64,000 nucleotides of DNA from Candidatus Krumholzibacteriota bacterium (GTDB taxonomy: Bacteria > Krumholzibacteriota > Krumholzibacteriia > Krumholzibacteriales > Krumholzibacteriaceae), in assembly GCA_016931295.1 (NCBI GenBank), contig JAFGEZ010000001.1, forward strand, positions 1 through 64,000, given 5' to 3'. Within the stretch, counting starts at the first letter, position 1; the number at the start of each line of letters is the position of its first letter. The translations under genes were made by a program, and so were the position numbers. Shown piece after piece: positions 33,314 through 41,311 of the stretch. A model generated the notes under the pieces. It saw nothing but the letters and a program-made list of their open reading frames with translations, was not told the DNA's origin and searched no databases.

Positions 33314-34333
33314 TCAGAAGGACGGGTACGCGATCCCGAACCGCCGCCGGTAGTACACCCGCGTGAGCCACACGACGATCGCGAGCGCCGGGAGGAAGAG
33401 GGGGAAGGCCACGCAGGCGGCCAGGGCGAAGAGGGCCGTCGCTCCCTTGGCCGGCAGGAGGACGCGGGCCGCGTCGTCGCCGCTGCCGTGGCGCGAGGCG
33501 TTGACGAAGACGAGGAGCGAGAAGAGGGCCGCTCCCATCGCGAAATTGTTGCCCACGAGGTAGGCGACGACGGCCGAGGCCGTCATGAGGGCGGTCGAGA
33601 GGCCGAGCCCGAACCCCACCCCCAGCTCCATCCCGCTCGTGTTGAAGCCGCAGGCGCGGTCCCCCTCGATGTCGGCGAGGGTCGTCGCGAGGTGCACGGC
33701 GGCCACGGCCAGCGGGTAGGGAAGGAGGAGCGGCCAGCGTTCGAGCGAGCCCCCCGCGGCGATCCACCCGGCCAGCGTGTTCATCAGCCCGTTCCAGAGG
33801 GCGTTCGCCGCCACGTCCCAGAAGGCCCGGCGCTTGAGACGCACGGGCTCGAGCGAGTAGGCCGCGCCGAGGGCCATCCCCCCGATCATGAGCGCGGTGA
33901 ACCCCCACGGCAGGAAGACGGCGCCGAGGGCGATCGACAGGGCCGCGAGCACGGCCGTCTCGATCCACGCGGCGCGCATCGGAACGATCCCGCGCGGGAT
34001 GAGGAAGAGCTTGTCGTTCCGGAGGTCCGATTCCCGGTCGGCGATCTGGTTGACGACGTAGACCGCGCCGATCGCGGCGGTGATCGAGACGAGCCCGGCG
34101 AGGAGGCGCAGGATCGGGGCGGTTGCCCACGCGCCGGCACCGCCGTGCTTCGCGCCGAGCAGGAAGAAGGTCCAGACGGGGATCAAGATCATCGGGCGCA
34201 GGAGGAAGAGGAAATCAGCCGGGCGCGCGGGAGGCCGGCCGAGGCCGTCGCCCGCGAGCGAGCCGCCCGGCTCGCATGTCGATCGTGACGCTCCCCCGCC
34301 GCCGGGGGAGACGCTTATGCTTCCTCGACCCAT
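33314..34333 (-). CDS. UbiA-family prenyltransferase
   Basis: 339 residues from the ATG at 34333, which lies inside the end of the upstream acyl-CoA ligase gene (19-base overlap). About forty non-conserved residues precede the first conserved segment FLFLLRPM, so a later start is possible. Eight or nine membrane helices are visible. The two aspartate-rich motifs of the family are present: VNQIADRESD (N-x3-D-x3-D type) and TTLADIEGDRACG (D-x3-D). They bind the Mg-pyrophosphate of the prenyl donor. Likely job: attaching a prenyl chain to an aromatic or other acceptor for quinone, heme or lipid synthesis; the substrate is not readable. The upstream ligase may activate a related acid. Confidence 0.78.
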   Translation of the reverse strand: MGRGSISVSPGGGGASRSTCEPGGSLAGDGLGRPPARPADFLFLLRPMILIPVWTFFLLGAKHGGAGAWATAPILRLLAGLVSITAAIGAVYVVNQIADRESDLRNDKLFLIPRGIVPMRAAWIETAVLAALSIALGAVFLPWGFTALMIGGMALGAAYSLEPVRLKRRAFWDVAANALWNGLMNTLAGWIAAGGSLERWPLLLPYPLAVAAVHLATTLADIEGDRACGFNTSGMELGVGFGLGLSTALMTASAVVAYLVGNNFAMGAALFSLLVFVNASRHGSGDDAARVLLPAKGATALFALAACVAFPLFLPALAIVVWLTRVYYRRRFGIAYPSF

Positions 34334-36078
34334 TTGACCAGGTGGCGCTTGATCTTGCGCGTGGTCGTCCGCGGCAGCTCGTGGTCGCGGATCTGGAACT
34401 CGAGAACCCGCTTGTAGTCGGGAAGCCCCTCGCAGAGACGCTTGATCTCGGCGGCGATCGTCTGGCGGATCGTGTCCTCGGTGAGGTCGTCGCCGAACTC
34501 GTCGTCGTTGGAGAGCGCGTCGTAGTCGGGGACGACGACGGCGCCGAGGCGGACGTTGCCCTTGCGGTCGTCGATCCCCATGACGAGCGACTCGATCACG
34601 TAGGGGCTCTCCTCGATGAGGGCCTCGATCTCGGCGGGGTGGATGTTCTTCCCGCCGGCCGAGACGATCACCGATTTCTTGCGGCCGGCGATCGTGATGT
34701 AGCCGGCCTCGTCGATCCGCCCGAGGTCGCCCGTGCGGAGCCAGCCGCCCGAGAGCACCTCGGCCGTCGCCTGCGGGTTGTTGTAGTAGCCCTGCATCAC
34801 GTTGTCGCCGCGGATGCAGAGCTCGCCGACACCCTCGTCGTCGGGAGAGACGATCTTCGCCTCGATGCCGGGAAGGGGCGGGCCCACCGTGCCGCTCCTG
34901 GCCTTGCCGGGGAGGTTCACCGAGATGACCGGCGAGGCCTCGGTGAGGCCGTAGCCCTGCAGCATCGGGATGTCGAGGGCGAGGAAGGCGTCCTCGATGT
35001 CGGGGCGAAGCGCCGCCGCGCCGCTCACCATGTACTTGAGGCGGCCGAAGGGCCCCGCCGCGACGACCTGCCTGGCCGCGCGCGAGGGTCCGCCGCCGAT
35101 GCCGAAGAGCCGCCTGATCCCGCTGGCGATCCCGCCGAAGAAGCGCGAGACGGGGTTGCCGCCCTCCTTCTTCTGCTTCACGGGACGCGGGGCGGCCTTG
35201 GGGAGCGCCTTCGCCATGTGCTGGAAGAGCAGGGGCACGCCGATCAGGATCGTCACGCCCTCGCGCTCGATGTCCTCGCGGATGTCGCGCTGCTTGATCG
35301 ACCGTCCGAAGACGATCGTGCATCCCGCGGCCACGGGCGCGAGGAAGTTGCACGTGGTGGCGAAGGTGTGGTGGAGCGGCAGAAGCGAGAGGAAGACGTC
35401 GGTCTCGGCGAAATCGAGCCGCGCGAGGATCTGCCGGACGTTCGCCGTGATGTTGCGGTGGAGGAGCATTGCCCCCTTCGGGGTGCCCGTCGTGCCCGAT
35501 GTGTAGCAGATGGCCGCGATGTCCTCCGGCGAGACGGCGTCCTTGCGGCGGACGAAGGAGCCGTCACCGCCGTTCACCTTCTCCTTGCCCTCGGCCATGA
35601 CCTGGCCGAGCGTCGGCACGCCGAGCTCGCTCTCGCCCTCGGCGATCACGACGACCGTGACGCCGCCGAGATGGAGGTCGGCGATCCGCTCGTTGTAGAT
35701 CTTCTCGGTCGTCACGAGGAACCGCGCCCCCGAGTGCATCAGGAGATGGCGCACCTCGTTCTCGCGGAGCTGGTAGTCGAGGGGCACGATCGTCGCGCGG
35801 CAGGAGGCGACCGCGGCGTAGACGATCGTCCACTCGGGGCTGTTCTCCGCGAGGAGCGCCACGCGGTCGCGCTCGCCGAGGCCGTGGGCGATGAGGCCGG
35901 TGCCGAGATAGGAGACGAGCTTGCCGAGCTCGGGGAAGGTGATGTTCTGGTACCCCCACGGGTAGCGGCATTTCATCGCGACGCGGGCGCCGTGCGCGCG
36001 GATCGCCTCGTCGAACAAGGCGGGAAGTGTCGTCGCGCCGCTCGCGTTTTTCGTCGTCTCGGCCGGCTGGTCTGCCAT
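34315..36078 (-). CDS. AMP-dependent long-chain acyl-CoA synthetase
   Basis: 587 residues with all adenylate-forming enzyme motifs: ICYTSGTTGTPKGAMLLHRN (P-loop-like), GYGLTEASPVIS, GWLRTGDLG, and the C-terminal GGKNIHPAEIEALIEESPYV with the later catalytic lysine region RKIKRH. An insertion of about 45 residues rich in lysine and proline (APRPVKQKKEGGNPVSRF) around 260-305 is usual in FACS-type ligases that act on long chains. The enzyme activates a fatty acid to the CoA thioester through an acyl-AMP intermediate. It begins with a hydrophilic segment and no signal peptide, so it is cytosolic. Own promoter candidate upstream; UbiA overlaps at the 3' end. Confidence 0.9.
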   Translation of the reverse strand: MADQPAETTKNASGATTLPALFDEAIRAHGARVAMKCRYPWGYQNITFPELGKLVSYLGTGLIAHGLGERDRVALLAENSPEWTIVYAAVASCRATIVPLDYQLRENEVRHLLMHSGARFLVTTEKIYNERIADLHLGGVTVVVIAEGESELGVPTLGQVMAEGKEKVNGGDGSFVRRKDAVSPEDIAAICYTSGTTGTPKGAMLLHRNITANVRQILARLDFAETDVFLSLLPLHHTFATTCNFLAPVAAGCTIVFGRSIKQRDIREDIEREGVTILIGVPLLFQHMAKALPKAAPRPVKQKKEGGNPVSRFFGGIASGIRRLFGIGGGPSRAARQVVAAGPFGRLKYMVSGAAALRPDIEDAFLALDIPMLQGYGLTEASPVISVNLPGKARSGTVGPPLPGIEAKIVSPDDEGVGELCIRGDNVMQGYYNNPQATAEVLSGGWLRTGDLGRIDEAGYITIAGRKKSVIVSAGGKNIHPAEIEALIEESPYVIESLVMGIDDRKGNVRLGAVVVPDYDALSNDDEFGDDLTEDTIRQTIAAEIKRLCEGLPDYKRVLEFQIRDHELPRTTTRKIKRHLVKWVEEA

Positions 36079-36131
36079 CGGATCGGTCCTCCTGAAACAA
36101 CCGTGGCTTCGGGGCTGACGGAACGAGTGTC

Positions 36132-36160
36132 AATCTATCACGCGGATTCGGGGCGGGCAA
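36132..36160 (-). promoter_or_regulatory. Candidate promoter for the acyl-CoA ligase/UbiA pair
   Basis: On the minus strand TTGCCC (36155-36160), 17 bases, TAGATT (36132-36137). Four matches in each hexamer. The start codon is about 54 bases downstream. Confidence 0.35.
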
Positions 36161-36244
36161 CCGAAAAAGGGGCCGGATCGGCGGGGCGAGGGCCGCGCCG
36201 GGGCGAGCGGCCGGCGCCGCGGCCGGTCGCGCTGGGCGCGCCGA

Positions 36245-37216
36245 TCAGGCGAGAGCGGCGGCGAGGCCGTCCAGCTCCACGGCGCCGGCGCGGAAACGCC
36301 AGGTGACGATCCGCACCCCCGCGTCGCGGATCGCCGCGAAGAGCGGCTCGCGCGGCGGGGCGGGCAAAACGAGGACGAGGCGCGCCTGGCGGCCGCCGGC
36401 GTCGAGCACGAGGCGCCCGACGGCGGCCTGGAGGTCGCGCTCGGCGAGGGATCGCTCGACGGCGAAAAGCACGGAGATGCGGCCCCGCGGCGTGCGGACG
36501 TAGAGATCGCGGCGGCGGTCGCGGTCGACGTCCAGCCCCCGCCCGCCGAGCGTGTTGGCCAGCGTGTTGACCACGTAGCCGTCGTCGATCGCCGCGGTGA
36601 AGTCGTTCTGCTCGCGCTTGACGCGCAGCCCCCTGAGCGGCGGGACGACGTACGAGCGGAGCTGCGGGAGCTCGCGGTCGAGGCCGCCCCCGACCGCCTC
36701 GTCCTTGTAGCGGGCCACCTCCCACACGAAGAAGCCGAGGTCGGCCGGGAGGCGCTTCGAGCGGAGGTCGCAGACGGGGAAGACGAACGAGCGCTTGCCG
36801 CCGTCATCCACCTCGACGGTGCGTCCGGTGAACGAGTCGGCGAGGCCGGTCTTGCCGATGTTCCGGCGGCCCCCGCCGATCGTGCCGCGGTGGACGACGT
36901 AGAGGCCGCCTCGCCCGTCCTCGGCGAAGGCGCCGCCGAGATGGCGGTTGATCCCCTTCGCGGGGAAGTTGATCTCGCAGGTGATCGCGTTGGAGAGGCG
37001 CGGGTCGGGCCGGATCACGCCGAAGGCGTTCCAGCCGGGCTCGCCGAGGGCGTACCAGAAGCGGTAGCGGTCGATCCAGGTGACGGATATCTCGCGGCCG
37101 CCCCCCTGGTGGCCGACCGGGATGAGGTGCCGGCGGCCGCGGAGCGTGGCGAGCCGGCCGCGAAGCAGCGCGTGGCCCTCGGCGATCCGTTTTTCGCTGT
37201 CGACGATCCTCAGCAT
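36245..37216 (-). CDS. Protein with PD-(D/E)xK nuclease-like C-terminal domain, active site apparently degraded
   Basis: 323 residues, cytosolic. The first half has the segments NAITCEINFPAKGINRHLGG and HRGTIGGGRRNIGKTG, recalled from uncharacterised proteins, sometimes next to restriction genes. The second half (about 205-320) follows a restriction-nuclease-like order: DGYVVNTLANTLGGRGLDV, RRRDLYVRTPRGRISVLFAV, then a helix and LVLVLPAPPREPLFAAI. In active relatives the strand after the Asp (here Asp237) usually ends FEVK; here it reads FAVER, so the glutamate and lysine are missing. It may be a catalytically dead nuclease or a binding domain. The fold call is from pattern memory and should be treated as tentative. 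It lies 39 bases downstream of the nitroreductase gene on the same strand. Confidence 0.4.
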   Translation of the reverse strand: MLRIVDSEKRIAEGHALLRGRLATLRGRRHLIPVGHQGGGREISVTWIDRYRFWYALGEPGWNAFGVIRPDPRLSNAITCEINFPAKGINRHLGGAFAEDGRGGLYVVHRGTIGGGRRNIGKTGLADSFTGRTVEVDDGGKRSFVFPVCDLRSKRLPADLGFFVWEVARYKDEAVGGGLDRELPQLRSYVVPPLRGLRVKREQNDFTAAIDDGYVVNTLANTLGGRGLDVDRDRRRDLYVRTPRGRISVLFAVERSLAERDLQAAVGRLVLDAGGRQARLVLVLPAPPREPLFAAIRDAGVRIVTWRFRAGAVELDGLAAALA

Positions 37217-37255
37217 CGGTCCTCCCGTGTGCGGGGGACGGGCCGGCCGGCCGCG

Positions 37256-37756
37256 CTACCAGCGCTCGCGGTGGTCGCGCCCGGCGTCGTACTGCGTGCG
37301 CGGCTCCTTCGACTCGGACGGGTGCCCGACGGCGACGAGGGCGAGCGTCTTCTTGTCCGCCGGCACGCCGAGGAGTTCGCCGATCTTCTTCACGCGGTCC
37401 TCGCGCGGGTGGACGCCGAGCCAGCAGGTGCCGAGCCCGAGCCCGGCGGCCGCGACGAGGAGGTTCTCCGTGGCGGCCGCGCAGTCCTGCTCCCAGTAGC
37501 CTTCCGAGATCCCCGGGTCGCCGATGACGGCGACGGCGGCCGTGGCCTCGCGGAGCATCGCCGCGTAGGGGTGGGCCTCGGAGAGCGCGTCGAGCATCCG
37601 GCGTTCGGTCACGACGACGAAGTGCCACGGCTTGAGGTTGTTGGCCGACGGCGCGGCCATCGCCGCATCGAGGAGCGCGCGGATCCGCTCCTCGGCGACC
37701 GGCTCGCTCGTGTAGCGGCGGATGCTGCGCCGGGCGAAGATGTTGTCGTTGTTCAT
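37256..37756 (-). CDS. Nitroreductase-family FMN oxidoreductase
   Basis: 166 residues, the short form of the family. The signature ARRSIRRYTSEPV at the start binds FMN phosphate; APSANNLKPWHFVVV and the end segment ALVAVGHPSE are typical. The middle has GLGTCWLGV, the usual second half of the fold. Such enzymes use NAD(P)H to reduce nitro or quinone compounds as dimers; some act on other flavin substrates. Its own promoter candidate lies upstream and the nuclease-like gene follows in the same direction. Substrate is unknown. Confidence 0.9.
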   Translation of the reverse strand: MNNDNIFARRSIRRYTSEPVAEERIRALLDAAMAAPSANNLKPWHFVVVTERRMLDALSEAHPYAAMLREATAAVAVIGDPGISEGYWEQDCAAATENLLVAAAGLGLGTCWLGVHPREDRVKKIGELLGVPADKKTLALVAVGHPSESKEPRTQYDAGRDHRERW

Positions 37757-37785
37757 GGCGTTCTCCCTTGGCGAGAGGAAAGACG

Positions 37786-37815
37786 AGTATACCGGAAACG
37801 GGTGGAGCGGGACAA
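37786..37815 (-). promoter_or_regulatory. Candidate promoter for the nitroreductase operon
   Basis: On the minus strand TTGTCC (37810-37815), 18 bases, TATACT (37786-37791; five of six). The start codon is 29 bases downstream. Confidence 0.45.
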
Positions 37816-37956
37816 GGGAGAAGGAGGTGGAGCGGGCTCCGGCGATCCGACGGATCGACGGCGGCCGGTCACGGTTCGCCGCCCCCGGTCCTATGTATCG
37901 GCGTGGACATTGCTATGGAAAACATTATGGACATTATTGATGCCACGAATTGAGTG

Positions 37957-37985
37957 TTGACAGGCGCAAAAGAGATGAATATTCT
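37957..37985 (+). promoter_or_regulatory. Candidate promoter for the Fic gene
   Basis: A perfect TTGACA at 37957-37962, 17 bases, TATTCT at 37980-37985. The start codon is 50 bases downstream. The 37792-38035 stretch between the divergent nitroreductase and Fic genes becomes A+T-rich from about 37900, unlike its surroundings. Confidence 0.5.
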
Positions 37986-38035
37986 ATTAAATGTATGATA
38001 TATTGATTGATAGCAAATAGAGAGGATGGACAATA

Positions 38036-39193
38036 ATGCGGACATACAAACGGACACATCCTTGGATAGATTTCACGTACGATACGAGGAAGGCTTCGTA
38101 TGTCCACTGGCTCCTCCTCGGTGAAGCCCAGTCCAAGTGCAATCATTTCGTTCGGGTGCCGATGCTTCCCGAGGTCGCGAAGCATTTCTACGGAATATAT
38201 CTCGCCAAGGGCGTGATCGCGACGACGGCGATCGAGGGAAACACCCTCACCGAGGAGGATGCGCTCAGGCATCTCGAAGGTACGCTGGAGCTGCCCCCCT
38301 CGAAGGAATATCTCCGGCAGGAGATAGACAACATCATCGAGGCGTGCAAAATGACCGGGCAGCGTATTCTGGAGGCGACCTCTATCGGGTTGAGTGTTGA
38401 TGACATCAAGCAGTACAACAGGCTCGTGCTCCGGAAGCTTCCACTCGGTGAAGGCATCGTCCCGGGCGAGATCCGGACGCGCAGCGTCGTCGTCGGCGGA
38501 TACCGCGGAGCGCCCGCCGAGGATTGCGAGTACCTGCTGTCGCGGCTCTGCGACTGGATCAACGGGGAACTGGAGGCGCCGCCCGCATACAGGATGGCCT
38601 TCGGCATCCTCAAGGCCATCCTGGCGCATCTCTACATCGCCTGGATCCATCCGTTCGGCGACGGCAACGGCCGTACCGCGCGACTCGTCGAGTTCCACCT
38701 GCTCCTGTCGGTCGGGGTGCCGGCAACGGCGGCCCACCTCCTGAGCAACCACTACAACCAGACGAGATCGGAGTACTACCGCCGGCTCGACCTGGCCCAC
38801 AAGGCCGGCGAGAACGTCTTCTCGTTCGTCGAATACGCCCTGAACGGATTCGTCGACGGCCTGAAGGAACAGATCGAGATCATCAAGAATCAGCAGATCG
38901 CCGTTCACTGGAAGAATTACGTTCGTGACCGATTCCAGGACAAGACCGGCAAGCCCGACTTGCGGCGAAAATGGCTGGTGCTCGATCTGTCCGGCGAACG
39001 GGAACCGGTCCCGGTCGCGAAGATCCGATACGTCACTCCACGGATCGCCGAGGCGTATGCCGGGAAGACCGACAAGACGGTGCAGCGGGATATCACTGCA
39101 CTGATCGACATGGGACTGGTCGTGAAGAGCGATCGGGGCGTGCGGGCCAGGATGGAGATCATGTCCGCCTTCATCGCGCCGTTCAGAACATAG
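38036..39193 (+). CDS. Fic-family protein (AMPylation-type), N-terminal self-inhibited, with C-terminal winged helix
   Basis: 385 residues. The Fic core motif is complete: HPFGDGNGR at 205-213. An inhibitory motif of the (S/T)xxxE(G/N) form sits at Thr63-Gly68 (TTAIEG), before the core as in class II Fic proteins, so the enzyme is expected to be self-inhibited by its own Glu67. The C-terminal 80 residues (ITALIDMGLVVKSD and neighbours) look like a winged-helix domain, as in Fic proteins related to SoFic. Such enzymes transfer AMP from ATP to a target hydroxyl; the target is unknown. It may belong to toxin/antitoxin or stress control. The promoter region is A+T-rich, while the coding part is closer to host composition. 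Confidence 0.9.
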   Translation: MRTYKRTHPWIDFTYDTRKASYVHWLLLGEAQSKCNHFVRVPMLPEVAKHFYGIYLAKGVIATTAIEGNTLTEEDALRHLEGTLELPPSKEYLRQEIDNIIEACKMTGQRILEATSIGLSVDDIKQYNRLVLRKLPLGEGIVPGEIRTRSVVVGGYRGAPAEDCEYLLSRLCDWINGELEAPPAYRMAFGILKAILAHLYIAWIHPFGDGNGRTARLVEFHLLLSVGVPATAAHLLSNHYNQTRSEYYRRLDLAHKAGENVFSFVEYALNGFVDGLKEQIEIIKNQQIAVHWKNYVRDRFQDKTGKPDLRRKWLVLDLSGEREPVPVAKIRYVTPRIAEAYAGKTDKTVQRDITALIDMGLVVKSDRGVRARMEIMSAFIAPFRT

Positions 39194-39204
39194 CCGGGCG
39201 AGGT

Positions 39205-40041
39205 TCAATCGGCGCGCTGCCCCCGCTGCCTGCGGGCCTCGAAGAGGAGGACCGCGGCGGAGATCGAGACGTTGAGCGAGTCGGCCGCGCCGCGCATCGG
39301 GATGCGGACGATCTCGTCGGCCGCGTGGAGCCAGTCCGGCCCGACCCCCGTCTCCTCGCTTCCCACCACGATCGCCGTCGGTCCCGTGTAGTCGACCGCC
39401 GAGTACGGCACGGCGCCTCCCGCGAGGGCGGCCACGACGATCCGCGCGCCGCGCGAGCGCAGCCAGCCGATCGCATCGGTCGCCGTGCAGGCGGCCGCCG
39501 GCACGGTGAAGACGGTGCCGATGCTCGCCCGGACGACGTTGGGGTTGAAGAGGTCGGTGGCGCCGTCGGAGACGACGAGCCCGGTGATGCCGGCCCCGTC
39601 GGCCGAGCGCAGGATCGCGCCGACGTTCCCCGGCTTCTCGACGCGGTCGGCGACGAGGTAGAGGGGCGTTTCGCCCGGCCCGGCCGCGTCCGACAGGGTG
39701 CCGAGCCCCCGCTCGGGGACGCGGGCCACGACGACGATCGGCACGGTCCCCTCGCGCACGGCGAGCTTGTCCCAGGCGCGTGAGGCGACGGCGCAGGTCG
39801 GCGCCCCCGCCGCGGCGAGGCGCGAGGCGAGCGAGGCGACCGCCGCATCCTCGTCGGCGCCGGGGCCGAGGAAGATCTCCACGATCCCCACGCCCGCGCG
39901 GACGGCGCGCTCGATCTCGCGGTACCCCTCGACGAGGGTCAGGCCGGTGCGGTCGCGCTCGCGGCGCTTGCGCAGCGCGGCCGCGGCCTTGAGGCGCTCG
40001 TTCTGCGCGGAGGTGATCCGGAGGGTGTCGCCAGTGTCCAT
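39205..40041 (-). CDS. TrmH/SpoU-type RNA 2'-O-methyltransferase
   Basis: 278 residues. The N-terminal 100 residues form the L30e-like substrate-binding domain (LRITSAQNERLKAAAAL, LTLVEGYREIERA). The C-terminal part is the SPOUT knot: RVEKPGNVGAILRSADGAG, then GATDLFNPNVVRASIG, AIVVGSEETGVGPDWL and IRIPMRGAADSLNVSISAAV. These are motifs 1-3 of TrmH/RlmB-type enzymes, including the catalytic arginine in ILRSAD and the SAM knot. It methylates a ribose in tRNA or rRNA; the exact site is not readable. The stop of the PorV-like gene is 16 bases upstream on the same strand, so the two are likely co-transcribed. Confidence 0.9.
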   Translation of the reverse strand: MDTGDTLRITSAQNERLKAAAALRKRRERDRTGLTLVEGYREIERAVRAGVGIVEIFLGPGADEDAAVASLASRLAAAGAPTCAVASRAWDKLAVREGTVPIVVVARVPERGLGTLSDAAGPGETPLYLVADRVEKPGNVGAILRSADGAGITGLVVSDGATDLFNPNVVRASIGTVFTVPAAACTATDAIGWLRSRGARIVVAALAGGAVPYSAVDYTGPTAIVVGSEETGVGPDWLHAADEIVRIPMRGAADSLNVSISAAVLLFEARRQRGQRAD

Positions 40042-40057
40042 CTGCTCGATGTGCGGT

Positions 40058-41002
40058 CTACCGGCCGGTGCCGAAGAAGACCGACACGCGGTGGAAGTTG
40101 CCGAGATCCCCGTAGGGCGTGTACGCGTAATCGATCGCGAGCCGCTCCATGACGCGCAGCCCGCCCCCCGCCGTGAAGCCGTCGTCGGCGCGGAAGTCGT
40201 CGTTCACGTAGCCGGCGCGGAGGAAGAGGATTCCCTGGAAGGCCGCCTCGGCGCCGAAGGCGGCGAAGGCGTCCTCGCGCCGCGGCTTGACCATCTCGAC
40301 GGCGAGCCGCAGCGTGGCGAGGCGGAAGAAGACGGGCGTGCGCCACGAGGCGCCGATCCGCGCCGTCGTGGGCAGCTCCTCCTCGCGCTCGATGAAGGTG
40401 ACGGCGGGGCCGATGTCGGTCACCGTCGCGCCGACGGCGATGTCGGGGAAGGGCAGTTGGAAGACGGCCCCCATGTCGAGGCCGACGCCCCGCGCGGTCC
40501 ACTCGTCGATCCGCTCCTGGAAGTACTTCACGTTGAGGCCGATGCCGAGTCCCTCGATCGGCGCCCAGCCGACGCCGACGATCCCGGAGACGTTGCCGTT
40601 GTCGATATCGCCGGTCGGGAGCCCCGAGGCGTCGTAGCCCTTCACGTCGGCGCTCGTCATCACGGTGGCGCCGGCGGCGAGGGCCATCCCGCGCGGGAGC
40701 GGGTGGCGGTAGAACGCGTTGTCGTAGTAGGTGTCGAGGGCGTAGGAGGAATGGAAGACGCCGATGCCGGCCGCCTGCCCGAGCGCGATCATCCCGGGGT
40801 TCCGCAGCCAGCCGAACGGGTCGTTCAGGGGCACCGCGCCCGCTTCGCCCATGGCGATCGACGCCGCTCCGACGGGCAGCACGAGGTAGCTCGCGCCGGT
40901 CGTGCCGGGGCCGTCGGCGGCGGCCGACGAAGCCGGAGACAGAACGCCTGTGGATATGACTATCGCGAGTGCTGCGAGCCAGCGTCGCGGAAAAAACATC
41001 AT
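40058..41002 (-). CDS. PorV/PorQ-like outer-membrane barrel protein
   Basis: The two adjacent ATGs at 40997-41002 begin a signal peptide (FFPRRWLAALAIVISTGVLS). Longer starts run through the promoter region and were rejected. 314 residues. The mature part begins with GASYLVLPVGAASIAMGEAG and then has NDPFGWLRNPGMIALG, where the N-P element after the first strands is typical of UPF0164/PorV/PorQ proteins. The remainder is amphipathic beta strands ending in an aromatic-rich strand (RVSVFFGTGR). This is the second such protein in the window (the other ends at 8567). Location is the outer membrane; the exact role is unknown. Confidence 0.7.
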   Translation of the reverse strand: MMFFPRRWLAALAIVISTGVLSPASSAAADGPGTTGASYLVLPVGAASIAMGEAGAVPLNDPFGWLRNPGMIALGQAAGIGVFHSSYALDTYYDNAFYRHPLPRGMALAAGATVMTSADVKGYDASGLPTGDIDNGNVSGIVGVGWAPIEGLGIGLNVKYFQERIDEWTARGVGLDMGAVFQLPFPDIAVGATVTDIGPAVTFIEREEELPTTARIGASWRTPVFFRLATLRLAVEMVKPRREDAFAAFGAEAAFQGILFLRAGYVNDDFRADDGFTAGGGLRVMERLAIDYAYTPYGDLGNFHRVSVFFGTGR

Positions 41003-41034
41003 CGACTGTACCTCAACCCTGTCCAGTTGGAGGA

Positions 41035-41063
41035 ATGATGGAGTTTTTCGATGCATCGCGCAA
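41035..41063 (-). promoter_or_regulatory. Weak candidate promoter for the PorV-like/SpoU pair
   Basis: On the minus strand TTGCGC (41058-41063), 17 bases, CATCAT (41035-41040). Four matches each. The start codon is 33 bases downstream. Confidence 0.25.
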
Positions 41064-41205
41064 CCTGTTTTTCGGCGGGCCCGGTACCGCATGATTCCCA
41101 ATCGTTTCCGGCGGTTCCCTGTCGTCCGGGGCACCGCTCGCACACGGATGAAACGCAACGAATGTGCCAGCGGGCGTCCCGGCCACGCCGGGGCCGTTTT
41201 TCTCC

Positions 41206-41235
41206 TTGATTCACCGGGCCGCACAAATCTACTAT
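41206..41235 (+). promoter_or_regulatory. Candidate promoter for the PaaK/GT4/AsnB-like operon
   Basis: TTGATT (41206-41211), 18 bases, TACTAT (41230-41235). Four matches each; the start codon is about 76 bases downstream. Confidence 0.3.
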
Positions 41236-41311
41236 CGAGCAAAAGTTACGCGCGCACGGGCCGGTCCGTACCGGCGGCGCGTTCGATCTCACGAGAGGCG
41301 TCGGCCCGGCG

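Larger units (their letters stand above)
41003..41311. other. Divergent promoter region between the PorV-like gene and the PaaK operon
   Basis: No gene can be supported here. It contains a plus-strand promoter candidate (41206-41235) and a weaker minus-strand one (41035-41063). No terminator or obvious operator is seen. Confidence 0.45.

Noticed and set aside
37768-37953. Plus-strand 61-codon ORF upstream of Fic
   Set aside because: It covers the divergent promoter region and has a mixed composition; no ribosome site or family similarity.
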